Made by a program: the position numbers and the translations under genes | Assembly: GCA_036936605.1 (NCBI GenBank) | Contig: JAUPFV010000003.1 | Location: 102,619,278-102,683,277 of the forward strand | Direction: 5' to 3' | Length of the DNA: 64,000 bases | Origin: Limnanthes douglasii subsp. nivea | Lineage: Eukaryota > Streptophyta > Magnoliopsida > Brassicales > Limnanthaceae | In this document: positions 36,060 through 47,675 of the stretch, one piece after another | Layout: the number at the start of each line of letters is the position of its first letter | Position numbering within the stretch: the first letter of the stretch is position 1 | The notes under the pieces: model-generated | What the model was told of the DNA's origin: nothing | The model's input: the letters and a program-made list of their open reading frames with translations, nothing else | Databases searched by the model: none

Positions 36060-37398
36060 CATCCAGGCCATCCCTACACTAACTCCTCCCATCAGACCTT
36101 CTAATCTGATCCAAGAATCTTCTCCTCCTCTTGAATTAGTAGCAACTTCTTCTACTCATCAGGAAGAAACATCTGAGAAGAAAAATAAGAAGAAAAAGAA
36201 AGGTACTGCTGAACTGCTTTCGAATATAAAGGCCATCCTCGGAAACAATCTTCATGGAATGGAGGCCAAGCATCCGCTGACACTTCATAAAATAAAGTAC
36301 AAATATTTTCACCCGTTCCAATGAGATTAAGCTCAGGGAACGATAGAAGATTCTAGACTCCATCAAAATCCGATTTCCAGAGGTTGGGGAGACATAATTG
36401 TCTGTCAAAGATCACGAGTTGATCATTTACACTGAGATTCTGAATTGGGGTCTTTGACTACCTCTTGATCATTCCTTATTATATTATTTTCACCTGATAC
36501 AACTATGTTTGACCCAAGAAGACATAATATTAAAGAGAAAGGAAAGAGATCACTTATTGATGAAAATGAAAATGACAACACTATTGCTCCAAGTTTTCTT
36601 CCTATCAAGAAGATAATTTTTGTTGAATCAGATTCTGATGGGGAATGTGTTTCTCATAGAAAACATAATGCTGGTCCAGGGGGAGTGGGGAGTGCAGAAA
36701 ATATTTTCCATTACTCGGTATACTTTGATATTTATGCGAATGAATTTGTTGCCAATAAGATTAATAGGTTATTTCGCGTTGTTTCTCTCGAACGAAAGGC
36801 TAATCGGAAGTACTATTACAAGAATAAGATGATCTAGAAGAGATCCACTGTGAAAATACTAGAAGATGAGCTTGCACATAAAAAGAAAACTTTCGTTGAG
36901 TGTCTGAAGAAGATTGAAGCACTTCAAGCTCAACTGTAAAAGGAGAAAGAAGAATTCGACACTAAACGGGAGAGGTTTGTCACCATAGATACAGAGCGAA
37001 ATATTCTTGTTGAAGGCCTCTTTGAGTCTTGTAATGAAACTAAGAAACACTTTGAGAATACAGTCAAAGCGATTGAAAGGTTAGATGATGAGAAGCAATC
37101 TATTAGAGATAACATCGAGTAGTACAAGAATATCTACCTTGAAGAATACGTTGTTGCTTGAGTCTCCCGCTTGGAAGAAAGAGATATCAAAATCCAATAT
37201 GTTGTGATAATAGAGATTCACGAACGTTTTCCCAAATTTAAGTTAGGAAGTTTTTTGGAGCATGTCATAGAAAGGCATCGTACAAAGGGGGTTTATTTGG
37301 TAGATGAAGACTCAACTAGCAATTCAGACGAATCAAATAGTTCTTCCTCCAGCAGCAGTTCATCGGGGGGAAGTAGAGATGGTATCCTCTCAAAGTAA
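36060..37398 (+). pseudogene. aORF of gypsy element 1, C-terminal half
   Basis: On the strand opposite to pol. It starts with a Pro/Ser-rich stretch and a Lys run (EEKKNKKKKK-type, about 36180), then 36505-36837 (ends in Lys/Arg-rich sequence), a coiled coil (about 36840-37160, ELAHKKKTFVECLKKIEALQ), and 37171-37398 ending FPKFKLGSFLEHV plus an acidic Ser-rich tail (SSSSSSSSSGGS). The last two parts match the ends of the other two aORFs here. Stops are at 36834, 36936 and 37158. Confidence 0.75.
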
Positions 37399-37479
37399 GG
37401 TTGGGGTTTATCACTTAGTTTTTGTTTTTAACATTTTTTGTGTACACCTTGTGAAGTAATTATACCATAGGTTTGTTTT

Positions 37480-38300
37480 TGTTAAACTTTTGAGTCTTGA
37501 CAATCTACTATGCTTTGTAAAAGTAATCAGTATGGTAACTCTTTCATCGTATATTTTCCCTCATCCTTTTAAATATGAGAATTGTTATTATTCTTATCTT
37601 GCACAATATATTGTTAATTCCCTTACATGTTTTGATATGAGAATTGTTATTATTCTTATCTCGCATAAGTTATTGTTAATTCCCTATTCCAAATGTTTTC
37701 TTTAACAATTTTCATATGAAAATTACTATTCTTAACTTAACTCTCTGCTCTAAACTTTTAATATAAAAATTGATATACTTGACTTTTGTAAAAAGCTTTT
37801 ACTTTCTTCTCCAAACCTTTTTTATATGAAAAAATTTATACGTAGTTTTTATAAAAGACTCTTAATTCTCTCCTCCAGACATTTTCATATGAAAGATTTT
37901 ATACTTAATTTTTACAAAAGACTTTTAATTTTGTGCTCAGAACTTTTTCATATGAAATTTTGTATACTTTGTTAATATTAAGATTCTTAATTCTCTCATC
38001 CAAACATTTTCATATGAAAGCTTTTATACTTAATTTCTAAAAAATATTTTTGTTGGAAGATCATTCTGATCCAAAGAGGATAAAAACTGTGACCCATTAT
38101 TCGTTAGAAAACCCTTCTAGTTTGAAAAGATAAAAAGTGTAGACCAACATTCGTTGGAAGACCCCTGTTGGTCCAAAAAGATAAAAATTATAGACCAACA
38201 TTCGTTGGAATACCCTTCCGATCCAAAAAGATGAAAATTGTAGACCAACATTCCTTGGAAGACCCTTCCGGTCCAAAAACCGAAAATTGTATAAGTTGTT
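37480..38300. repeat. Two tandem-repeat arrays in gypsy element 1
   Basis: Array one (about 37700-38045): units of about 62-63 bp marked by ttttcatatgaaa. Array two (38051-38300): five units of 50 bp starting at 38051, 38101, 38151, 38202 and 38252, marked by ttcgttggaagaccctt and ccaaaaagataaaaattgt. They lie between pol and the aORF, as in gypsy element 2, but the unit sequences are unrelated. Confidence 0.85.
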
Positions 38301-38662
38301 TTAAGATGGCAAAGAAAAATTATATATAAGTCAGTTATTAGGGTACCTCATTAAAACCTTCCTGCGCCACCATGGTAGGAAATAGTATGCCACCAATTCT
38401 TACATAGGTTCTCAAAAATATTTACAAACTTACAAATTCATTCTAAATATAATATGAGATGCTCAATATTCTATGGGTGGAGAAGATCTCTTCCTTCTTT
38501 CTTTTTCAGTCGATATATCTCCGGCTTAACTTTCTTTGTTATCGTATACGGACCCTCCCAGTTAGGTCCTAACTTACAAAGACGTTTCCCTTTCGTACGA
38601 ATAAATACTTTTCTCAACACATTGTCCCATGCTTTAAACTCTCGTCGTCTGACTTTGGAAGC

Positions 38663-39561
38663 TTATTGACTTCTCATCAGAGTCTGATAGTGTAAAGAAT
38701 TCAACTCTGTTATTCTTCTTTTTTCTTCTATCAAATCTAACTCTGTACGATTTTCTTTATCGTTTGTTTCTTTGGAGTATTCGTTGATTTGATACAAGAG
38801 TAATATTACCTCGGATGGAACCACTGCATCAATCCCATAGACTAACAAAAATAATGATTCTTATGTAGCCGTTCGAAGAGTAGTTATGTATGCTCATAAC
38901 ACTTATTGTAAATAATTTAAACATTTTCCAGCCTTACCTTCCAAATTCGTTTTCAAACCATCCATAATTGTTCAGTTAGTAACCTCAACTTGGCCATTTT
39001 CTTGCATATGGAAAGGTTCCATGAAGCATTGTTGTATTCCTTTCGAAGCACAAAAAGCCTTCATTTCTTTGTTATCGAATTGTGGCCTATTATCCATTGT
39101 TGTTTTCATTGGAACCCTAAAATTACAACAAATATTAGAGATAATAAACTTGATCACATCCTTAGATTTTGTTCCTGGTAATGGCTCAGCTTCTACCCAC
39201 TTGGAAAAATAGTCCACTGCGACAATTATCATTTGTCGTCCTTCTGACCCCATCGGTAATGGTCCGACCAGATCAATACCTCATCGGTCAAAGGGTAGCG
39301 ATTCGGAAATTGATTCAAGAGGTACTCATGGTGTATGGATTGTATTAGCAAATCTTTGGCAGGTATCACTTTTTGAAGTAACTCATTGGAATCTGAAGAT
39401 ATTGTAAGCCAATAGTACCTTGCTAGAAGAACTATTCGTATTAACGTTTTATACCCACAATGTGCGGATCCGTCCCCATCATATAATTTTGACAATATCA
39501 TTTGCAATTCATTTTCTCTTAAACATTGAAGTAAAGGCCGACTAAAAGATTTTCTATACAA
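38663..39561 (-). pseudogene. Integrase of gypsy element 1, degraded
   Basis: The zinc-binding part (39229-39561) ends with a typical pre-core region. The core (38972-39253) keeps VDYFSKWVEAEPLPG (first Asp), MDNRPQFDNKE (second Asp; normally TDNGxQF) and ENGQVEVTN (third, Glu). The C-terminal part (38663-38848) starts LVYGIDAVVPSEV, the LVYGxEAVxPxE motif. Frameshifts separate them. When active it would join element cDNA to host DNA. Confidence 0.85.
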
Positions 39562-39768
39562 TACTTCTCTAAGGACAATGTAACCATATACCTTAAATCA
39601 TATTCTTTTGGCCAATACTTTGTCAACATTTAACATATCATTTACCAATAATTCTATAATTTAACTACTCTAATCTTTGGATGTGCTTGTATAAATTTGA
39701 AAAGCTTCAATAAACCCTTCTACCGACTCTAATGCCCTTGTTATAAAAGGATTTTCTTGTGTGATAAT

Positions 39769-41040
39769 CTAAGGATACTCCTCGAGATACGAAGTCTTAG
39801 CCAAAGAATCAACCACAGAATTTCCAGCCTTATAAACATGCTCGTGTCTGATGCATTTAAAAACCAACGTTAAAGCATTTAACACCCTCAAATAATTTAT
39901 TAAATTATATCTTATTACCTCATACCGACTATATGTATGATTTAAAAGAAGTTGTGAGTCACTTATCAACCTTAATTTTTTTCGCTACAGATTTTACCAA
40001 GTCTCAACCCTGTTAAAGCATCTTCATACTCGGCCTCATTATTTGATGCCTTAAATATGAAGCAGATTACTTAATATATGGTAATTCCTTTTGGGAAAAT
40101 CAACTGCACCCCTGCTCCACATCCTGACACGCTTGAACCCCTATCTGTTCGGACTATCCACTCTGACCTAAACTTTTCCTCATCAATCTTCATATTGTCT
40201 CGTTCATAATGAAACTAAACTATATGTTCTACTAAGGCTTGTGCTTTGATTGTAGTCATAGGCTCAAATTTAATATCAAAATCTCCATATTCAACATACC
40301 ATTTAATCATTCTTTCTGATACATCAAGACTTTGTAACATATTTTTCATTGGAAAATGTATTCGTACGATGATAGAATGAGTCTGAAAATAAGGTCTTAT
40401 TTTTCGCGCAACGATTACTAATGCAAGGGCTAATTTCTCTAACTTTAAATACTATTTTCAGTACCCATAAGACTTTTACTGATAGAATACACTAGCCTTG
40501 GGGAATTATCTTCTTCTCAAATAAAAAAAACACTCAACGTATAACTCGATACTGCTAGGTAAACGTACAACTTATCCCCCCAGATTTGGCTTTATTAAAA
40601 TGTATGGCGAAAAAATATATTCTTCTATTCGATGAAACACCTAAGGACACTCTTGAGTCCATTCAAAACAATTTTCTCGTCTCAACACTTGGAATAATGA
40701 AGCACACTTCTTTGATGATCTTGCTATGAATCTACTCAAGGCTACCAATCTTCATATTAGAATTTGTACTTCTTTGATCGTTCGAGGTGGTGCCATAGTG
40801 CTCAAAGAATTTGGTTGTATCAAATCAGCTTCTATTCAATGCTTAGTGATTATATATCCAAGAAATTTTCGGCATCTTACTCAGAACGTACAATTTTCTG
40901 AATTCAATTTCAAATTTATCCTTGTCATGTTAGTGAAAGTTTCTTCTGGATCTTCCAAGTAGTTCTCATCCCTTGCATTTTTTACTAATATTTCATCGAT
41001 ATATACTTCAATAGTTCTCCTAATCTGAGTCTCAAAAGAT
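39769..41040 (-). pseudogene. RT C-terminal part and two RNase H regions of gypsy element 1
   Basis: Near 40970-41010 the frame reads EVYIDEILVKN, where the RT active site YVDD is expected; then LKLNSENCTF. About 40400-40450 reads LEKLALALVIVARKIRPYF, the conserved end of the RT-linked RNase H. 39769-40080 is a second RNase H-like region (NNEAEYEDAL, HVYKAGNSVVDSLAK). The N-terminal part of RT is missing between this and the protease. The second RNase H is a mark of Tat-type elements. Confidence 0.8.
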
Positions 41041-41059
41041 TTGTTTACTAACATTGGTG

Positions 41060-41890
41060 AACAGTTGATGGCACAACATGCATTTTAGGCAACCAAGACC
41101 TTTCAAAGACTGCATTGTAAGAATTCGGGCCGTCTACCATAATAAATAAGATTGTAACTACCTTTTTGAATTTTCCCTGACCTAGCTCAACTCTTCCCTC
41201 GAATTCTCTTGCCACTTCAGTTGTTACTTATAGTAAACCCTACAGCTGTCCGATCTGACCAAAGGATCGTCGGTGGATACTTTGTCTGGCTATAAGTAGT
41301 CATAAATATAATATTAGCTCAGTTTCCAGTATCAATCAAAATATTTGTACCTCATCCCCTGTAAATTCTGCTACAATAACAACCACATCTTTTTGTGGAC
41401 CAACTACATTGCTCGTGTCATTGTCTTCAAAACATAATATTGGAGATGGATTTCTGTATAAGTGTGGTGAAGCACCTTCTTGTAACTAAGTTGGTAAGCT
41501 AACAAAGCCTCTTTCGAGAATAATTTCATATCCTTGCAATAGTAGCTCCTCCAAAAATTGTTATTGACTCAAATAAAGCACATAATTCACTAACCTTTCC
41601 TCTCATAATCGGCTCTTCCACCATGTGTATGTTGTTTATGTCTGGGTTTTTATCCTAATTCTCAGTGGAGATATCAAACAAATCAATAGATTCTTCATCA
41701 ATAGATTTTAATATCATTAAAGTATCTTTTTTATTCAGAGCATTTTCTTGCTTTGGAGCAACCAAATAATTCTTCTTCACAAATGTTGTCAGCTTCCTAT
41801 TTTCAATAAAGACTTGTATCTCCTTTTTCAATGCCACTCAGTCCTTCTTATCATGCCCAATGTCCTCATGACTCACAGTACATATTTCTT
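41060..41890 (-). pseudogene. Protease region of gypsy element 1
   Basis: Order: HEDIGHDKKD followed by a stop (the Cys of a Y-C-x-x-H-x-D-x-G-H type finger is lost), ALKKEIQVFIENRKL (41655-41837), the active-site region LIDTGN plus a stop near 41320 (family D-S/T-G-S/A), then MVDGPNSYNAVFERSWL (about 41110), the conserved VDxPxxYNAIxGRxWL motif. Several stops; not functional. Confidence 0.75.
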
Positions 41891-42089
41891 TTATTCTCAC
41901 TTGGATATTGTGTTGGAAATGACTTTTGAAATTGCACATGCGGACATGTTCTCTTTTAAATGTTGCTGCACACTCAGCCAGTTCAGCAAAATATGTTGGT
42001 TGGATCCATTTGTTTGATATAGGTCGGACATATTGCTAAGTATTAATAATCGGTGTGTATTCTTTCATTTTTGGAGGTGTATGTATTAT

Positions 42090-43427
42090 TGTTTGATATG
42101 GGCCGGACATATTGTTGTGCACAAGAACTCTTTTCTGACGCTTGTGTTTCTTTCACTAAGATTTTTTCTCTACTTAATCCAATAGAGCCCCAAACGTCAT
42201 AGTTTGTTTTTTAGCAACATTATTGTTCAAAATTATTAGAAGTAATCCCATCCGAAAAGCTGTTAGTGTCATTCTATCCTCAAAACTTTCCATGTCCGTT
42301 TTTGTCTTGATAAATCGATTTGTGTATTCCTGGAGACTCTCTCCTATCTTTTGCTTACAGTAAATTATGGTATCAACATTCGCGCAAAACTTTTTGCTTC
42401 CCACAAAATGCTGACAAAACATATTCCATAACATATCAAATATTTTGATATAACCCTCAGGCAAGCGGTTATACCACTTTGAAGCTGCGTTCTTGAAGGT
42501 TTGGGAGAATGATTTACATATCAATTTGTCATCATCATTATAAGTGATCATAAAATCGTTAAACTGTTCGATGTGGTTGTCTGGATCTTCTGTTCCATCA
42601 AAAGTTTCTAGCTTTGAGATGTCAAACCACTTAGGCAGATGCCCGTAAAGAATTTTTGGGAAGATAGGAGATGACCTCCAATTATGGCCCATTCTATACA
42701 TACTTCCCCAAGGGGCTTCATTCATTGTCGTGTATAAACCTTCTTCGGATGGATATATAAACTGATTACTCACACGATATTCAAGATTATGGCTTCCAAA
42801 AGGAATATGCATATGAAAATTTGCTTGTTCTTTCCTGTTAACATTCATAGCTCTATCATTCTCTTTGGACCCAAGTCTTTTTTTCTCCTGTTCATTGTTT
42901 TCTTTCCTCGGACCCTTAGCGTGGTGAGATGTCCGACGATCATCTTTTTACCTTCTCAAAAAAAAATTCTTGTAATTCTTTATATGTTGATTGTTCCTTT
43001 CTGGGGAAAGAGATTCATCCAAATCATATGACGAATAATCACTGGAGTAAATTGATTCATAACGATCTTTAGATTTTACCTTTCTCTTCGAGGAATAACG
43101 ATTTCTTCTCTGAGGCGTCTCATCTGTCCGAGGAGCATTTTCCATGCGATCTTTTTCAGCTACTTGCTCTCTTTGAATTTCAGAGTTGAGCCTTTATGAA
43201 CTTAGCTTCACTTCTTACTCAGCATTCAATCTTCTTATCTCTTCCAAAGTTTTTTTCTTTCGAGCTACTAAAACGAATTCTTCTAAAATCTCATCGGCAT
43301 ATTGATCATTGTTATTACTTTCATTCGTCATAACCATTTGATCCTCGGCAAGGATATCTCGAGATGGACCTCCAATCATGTGATTCTTCGTTCCATACTC
43401 TAACCCTACAAACAGTTCCATATCCAT
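42090..43427 (-). pseudogene. gag of gypsy element 1
   Basis: The start is probably 43427 (MDMELFVGLEYG), 60 bp from the PBS. Pieces: 43215-43427, 42948-43145 (basic, Ser-rich) and 42174-42848, the Retrotrans_gag domain: FDGTEDPDNHIEQF, AASKWYNRLPEG, F..HFVGSKK, QKIGESLQEYTNRFI and ALLD. The 224-residue piece is the longest open frame of the element. Its shell-forming role is known from the family. Confidence 0.85.
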
Positions 43428-43486
43428 TACTCTCAGTGTGTTTTAATATAAGATTTATGGTTTTGGAAAGATAATTCCAGGTACCA

Positions 43487-44382
43487 ATCGCCTTCCCATA
43501 GACGACGTCACTGATGATTCCAGATATTTCTTAGTGACATTTTCTATCCTTAATATGTTGGTATGGGGATATCTGTCATAGTTATATTCGTATAATAATA
43601 TTTTTAGAGAGCGAAATGGAATGAGTGGAGAGAGAAATAGACAAAAAGAACAAATAAAGTATTCATTGACTAATAATTGGACCATTTTCCCAGCAGGTTG
43701 TGTCCTTTATATAATACATGGGGCTTTGAACAGTACATCGTCCCTCGACTATCGCGTTTGGTGGCAGATAGTCCCTTGACTTTCAAATGTCCGTTGACCG
43801 TCCCTGGACTATCGCGTTTGGATAAAGTTAGTCCACCAGATCCTCTAATCCATGAGAGGCTTCCACCTGTCACCATACTCCCCAGATTTTTATATCACCA
43901 CTAGTCCCTTGAGTTTAGGTCAAACCCAAAATGTAGAAAATTACAGAAAACTAAACTCAAAGGACTAGTTGTGATACAAAAATCTGGGGACTATGGTGAC
44001 ACGTGGTAGCCTCTCATGGATCAGAGGATCTGGTGGACTAACTTTATCCAAACGCGATAGTCCAGGGACTGTCAACGGACATTTGAAAGTCAAGGGACTA
44101 TTTGCCACCAAACGTGATAGTCGAGGGACGATGTACTGTTCAAAGCCTAATACATGGGGTAAGTTTCTAATTTATATAGTTACCCCCTCTTAAGTGATTC
44201 TTTTCACCCCACCTCTTTACTAATTATAAACACACACACACACTAATTATTACATATAACCCCTTCAACTCACAAAATTGTCACATTTTGTCCTCAATAC
44301 TTTATTACGTCAAATTGATCCTTTTATTTATTATAGTTAGCTAATTTATCACCATATTTTTCTCCTATTATCAATACCTACA
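43487..44382 (-). repeat. 5' LTR of gypsy element 1, carrying a MITE
   Basis: Starts (own strand) TGTAGGTATTGATAATAGG at 44382 and runs to the PBS near 43486. Without the 426-bp MITE and its 10-bp duplication, it is about 460 bp, close to the other LTR. The two LTRs differ by many substitutions and indels, so the insertion is old. Confidence 0.85.
43722..44147. mobile_element. Foldback MITE (Mutator-like) inside an LTR
   Basis: Two 196-bp arms (43722-43917 and 43952-44147) are inverted copies around a 34-bp spacer. The ends are GGCTTTGAACAGTAC. The flanking direct repeat TAATACATGG occurs at 43712-43721 and 44148-44157. A 9-10-bp duplication with long inverted ends fits the Mutator superfamily. 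No coding capacity; short frames across the arms are mirror artefacts. Arm divergence is low, so it is younger than the LTR. Confidence 0.9.
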
Positions 44383-44760
44383 GAGACAGATGACCTACAT
44401 CATATCATCCCCAAGATCAATTCTAATAAAGATAACAAGTTCGTTATGAATATACCTTATGAAACAGAAATCCACACTTTTATTAATACTTTGAACTCCA
44501 TTAGTATAACTAGAGTTGATGGCTTTAATACCACATTCTTCAAACAATTATGGGCCATCATATTTAAGGACATGTGTACTACAACTATATCATTTTTCAA
44601 AAGTGATCAATTCCCTCGTGGAATCTACGCAACAATAATATGTCTTATACCTACGAAAGAATCGCCGAAAACATTAAATAAGTACAGATCAATCAGTTTG
44701 CATACCGAATTCAACATGATTGTATTAAAAATTACAAATGAGACCACTAAACCCTGAATA
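44383..44760 (+). pseudogene. LINE, second half: RT N-terminus
   Basis: Open from 44446 to 44757: RVDGFNTTFFKQLWAIIF matches the APGPDGFNxxFFxxxW motif; then FPRGIYATIICLIPTKE and LNKYRSISL, matching LxDFRPISL. It continues the LINE cut at 34327, and the joined order is the normal LINE order. Ends near 44760, where gypsy element 2 begins. Confidence 0.85.
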
Positions 44761-44839
44761 TATATTGGCATTAAAAATATGCCATATATTTATTACCCAA
44801 AGTTTCAGATTTCTTCTTTAAAAAGGCAATAAGGAATGC

Positions 44840-46958
44840 CAGAAGTACTTCGGCTTCCAAAAGAATGAGATACTTTACTTGACTGTGAAAAGGATGAGTT
44901 GGTGATGTACCCATAAGTTATTAACTGGCGTTTTCAGTTTCCGCTAGACCCAATGATTGTGGAGTATTTTGAGTTGATCGTCCTCTATCATACGCAAGAT
45001 ACTCCCAATAAATAGTTTACCCTTCTGTCCATTATCATGGATTCTAGACTTGCAAAAATCCCTATTTGTATCATAGATTACATTGTCCTAACAAAGCTTT
45101 CAAAGGGCCCTGTTTTGCCATTCTACTATCTCACATTGAATGACGATCTGAAGATAGTCGATGACCTACTCGAAGCTGACAAATTTTGGAAAAAAATATT
45201 TGTCTTTATATCTGGGGCTTAGAAAAACGGAAAGGAAAATTCCAAGGAGAATCCTTCAAAGCTTAACCTTGTCTCGAGAAGCAACAGTAAGTTGCTTTCC
45301 ATTTATTGTTTTTTTATTTCATTTTGTTTGTTTACATATATATATTTATTGCATTTCAGGAATTCTGAGGCGATATAAGATTCTCTAAAAAGATGCTATG
45401 GAAATTGTTTCGAAGTTAGCTACATGGGCGGAAAAAGAGTGGGGCAATGGTTTCCACTCAACTTTCTTGCCCATCAACTTTATCAACAACCATTTATGGT
45501 GAATCATACTGGGTGTTAACTTCTAAGAAAATCTGATGGAGTTTCTGAATCCAATTCAGGTTGTGAAGAGACTGGTAGCGCCTGATGGTAAGAAGATTCT
45601 TCTAATTCGGAATAGGTCAGACATCCATCTTCCCTCAAAGATGAAAGGGAAAAAAATAAAAAAGCAGCTAGCATATTTGGTGCTAGCCCTTCAGAAGCTC
45701 TGACGCCGCTAAAATAAAAAACAACAACAGAAAAGAACCTCCCCAGTATCGAAGAAGGATAAGAAGTTGAGCCTTCTCCAAAAAGGAAGAAAACATATGC
45801 CTTGAAGAAAAAGAAGAACACATCTAAAAAACTCCAGAAAAGAGAGCAAAAAATAAAGTTGTACAAACCGCTCAAGAGGTTCCTTCCGATGTTGATGAAA
45901 TTTTTATTGTGGAAGATCAACAGAAAGAAAATGAAGCAGGTGATAAAGAGGGAGACACTCAACAAGGATAGACTGTTGTAGACAACGATCGAGGTGATGA
46001 TAAATTTGATCATGATAACTTCATCAACCTCGATCAATTTCAAGAGCTTGTTAGAGAGGAAGATCCATACGTTCAAGAACTTCATGACCAACTCCAAAAT
46101 TATGGTAAAATATCTGCTCATGTTCTTCCCGAGGCAATTTCACCAGAGGTCTCTTTGCCTCCATCTTCTTCTTCTCTTATGACGTTTCCTAGTCAAATGG
46201 TCATACCTGCCTAAGAGCCATCCGAAGAAGTTGTGCTTGCTCTTTAACTATTTTCCAACCTTGGCACTGTAGCACAAAAATTATGCCAAGAAGTTGAATT
46301 TTCCCGAGGCCAGTTAGAGCATATGGAAAAGGAGATGGTCCGCTATAAAAAAATTACTTCTGCTTAAAAAACAAATGAGGGAAATATTTGGTGACACCGT
46401 GGAAAAGAAATTCTATAGATTTCAGCTGGCCAGATCAGAATTCATCAGAGGGCTCATTTATCTCAAGAATCACCTTAGAGCTGTGCACCGAAAATAAATG
46501 GAAGAGCTCAACACTTCTCATCATAATGAGATAAAAGAGCTCAAATATAAGCACTCTGAAAAATTAGCTAAAGAGAAACAAAAATACTATGATCTTCAAC
46601 TTTCACCCAACAAGAGTGAGGATGAGAGGAAAAAGTTGATAGAGGATATGGATGCTCTCAAGGTTCAATTTGATGAAGAGAAAAGGCTTGTTGTCGCTAC
46701 TGCTCATAACAAATGTGGGAAGGACATGTTAGCAACCATAAAAAATGCCAAAGAGAAAAAATCTGTTAATCTTCTTCGCGAAATTCATGCCTCATTCTCA
46801 AAGTTGACCTCTCCAACTTTTGGGAGAATATTTCTATTGAAAGTCTCCTCAGCGAAGATTTTGACCCCGTACCTTCTTCTTCATCCAAAAAGGTAGAATC
46901 AGAGGATAGTTCTTCTAACCAAGGGGAGTCTGCCGAGGAGAATCTTGACGAAAAATAA
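44840..46958 (+). pseudogene. aORF of gypsy element 2
   Basis: The PF04195-like part is clear: WRFQFPLDPMIVEYFELI, then LLSIIMDSRLAKIPI, FYYLTLNDDLKIVDDLLEAD and FVFISG, aligning with the copy at 8.8-10.2 kb. A 73-bp intron (45287-45359) follows at the same point. Exon 2 holds KLATWAEKEWGNGFHSTF (copy 3: TWAAEKWGNRFHNAF). Then come a Lys-rich linker, a coiled coil (46300-46790) and an acidic tail (VPSSSSKKVESEDSSS) ending at 46958. Several stops and frameshifts (44938, 45022, 45220). It is antisense to the pol gene of its own element. Confidence 0.8.
45287..45359 (+). other. Intron of the aORF in gypsy element 2 (73 bp)
   Basis: Donor CA|GTAAGTT, acceptor GCATTTCAG|GAATT. Same protein position and nearly the same length as the intron at 8814-8887. 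Confidence 0.75.
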
Positions 46959-47204
46959 CTTTTCTTTCTATTTCCCTGTTTTTTTGTATCTGTCATCGAG
47001 CTGTTGTAGGATGACTTGAATATGTTTAAATTTCATTTGTTTTGGTATTAAAAACTTTGTGTGTATTCATCGAATTCATGTAATAGCACCTTTATTTCCG
47101 TTAATAGTTTTATTATTTTGTATCTAACAAGGCATGGTTGCTTCGAATAATTATATTCAATACAAAGTGTTTTCAGAAAATATTAACCTTTTAACACAAA
47201 TAGT

Positions 47205-47440
47205 GTATTTCAGATGACATAAAACTTCGAACATTATAGTGCGTTTAAAGAACGTAACACTTCGAAAATGATAGTGCGTTTAAATAATGTATAATGCGTT
47301 TAAAGAACGTAGCAGTTAAAAATGGTAGTGTGTTTAAAGAACATAGCACTTTAGAATGGTAGTGTGTTTAAAGAACGTATCATTTTGAAAATGGTAGTGC
47401 GTTTAAAGAACGTAGCACTTCGAATATGGTTGTTTCTTTG
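47205..47440. repeat. Tandem repeats in gypsy element 2, about 34-35 bp
   Basis: The unit is gtgcgtttaaagaacgtagca plus cttcgaaaatggta; starts at about 47239, 47274, 47294 (short), 47328, 47362 and 47397. Located between pol and aORF. Confidence 0.85.
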
Positions 47441-47675
47441 AAAATTGTATACAACACTTTGGAATAATTACTCTTGGTCAACTTCAAAGATGATCAGTCT
47501 TTGACTAGTCACCAAAATAATTTAAATAAGCATACTTAAACAACCATTGGCCAAAAAAATAGTTTTATTGATAGCTTCGAATATTCATATAGCACCTCAT
47601 TAAAACCTTCATGGGCCAACAGGGTAGGAAATAATGTGCCAATTATTCAAAAAGAAAATTTTCAAAAAAATATTA

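Larger units (their letters stand above)
34328..44382 (-). mobile_element. Ty3/gypsy element 1 (Tat-type, with antisense ORF)
   Basis: A complete layout on the - strand: 5' LTR (right), PBS-like TGGTACCTGGAATTATC at about 43470-43486, gag, protease, partial RT, RNase H, a second RNase H-like region, integrase, two tandem-repeat arrays, an ORF on the opposite strand, and the 3' LTR (left). It is inserted in a LINE. GAGAA (34323-34327) and GAGAC (44383-44387) are a likely 5-bp target-site duplication with one mutation. Integrase before the LTR, extra RNase H and antisense ORF together point to the Tat lineage. All frames are broken. Confidence 0.9.

Noticed and set aside
42789..43031. 80-residue + strand frame rich in Phe
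   Set aside because: Opposite to gag of gypsy element 1; no motif.
43993..44193. 66-residue frame mirrored at 43670-43876
   Set aside because: The two are the inverted arms of the foldback MITE, not genes.
45516..46121. 201-residue - strand frame, Phe/Leu-rich
   Set aside because: Mirror of the Lys/Glu-rich linker of the aORF on the + strand; low-complexity translation of A/G-rich DNA.
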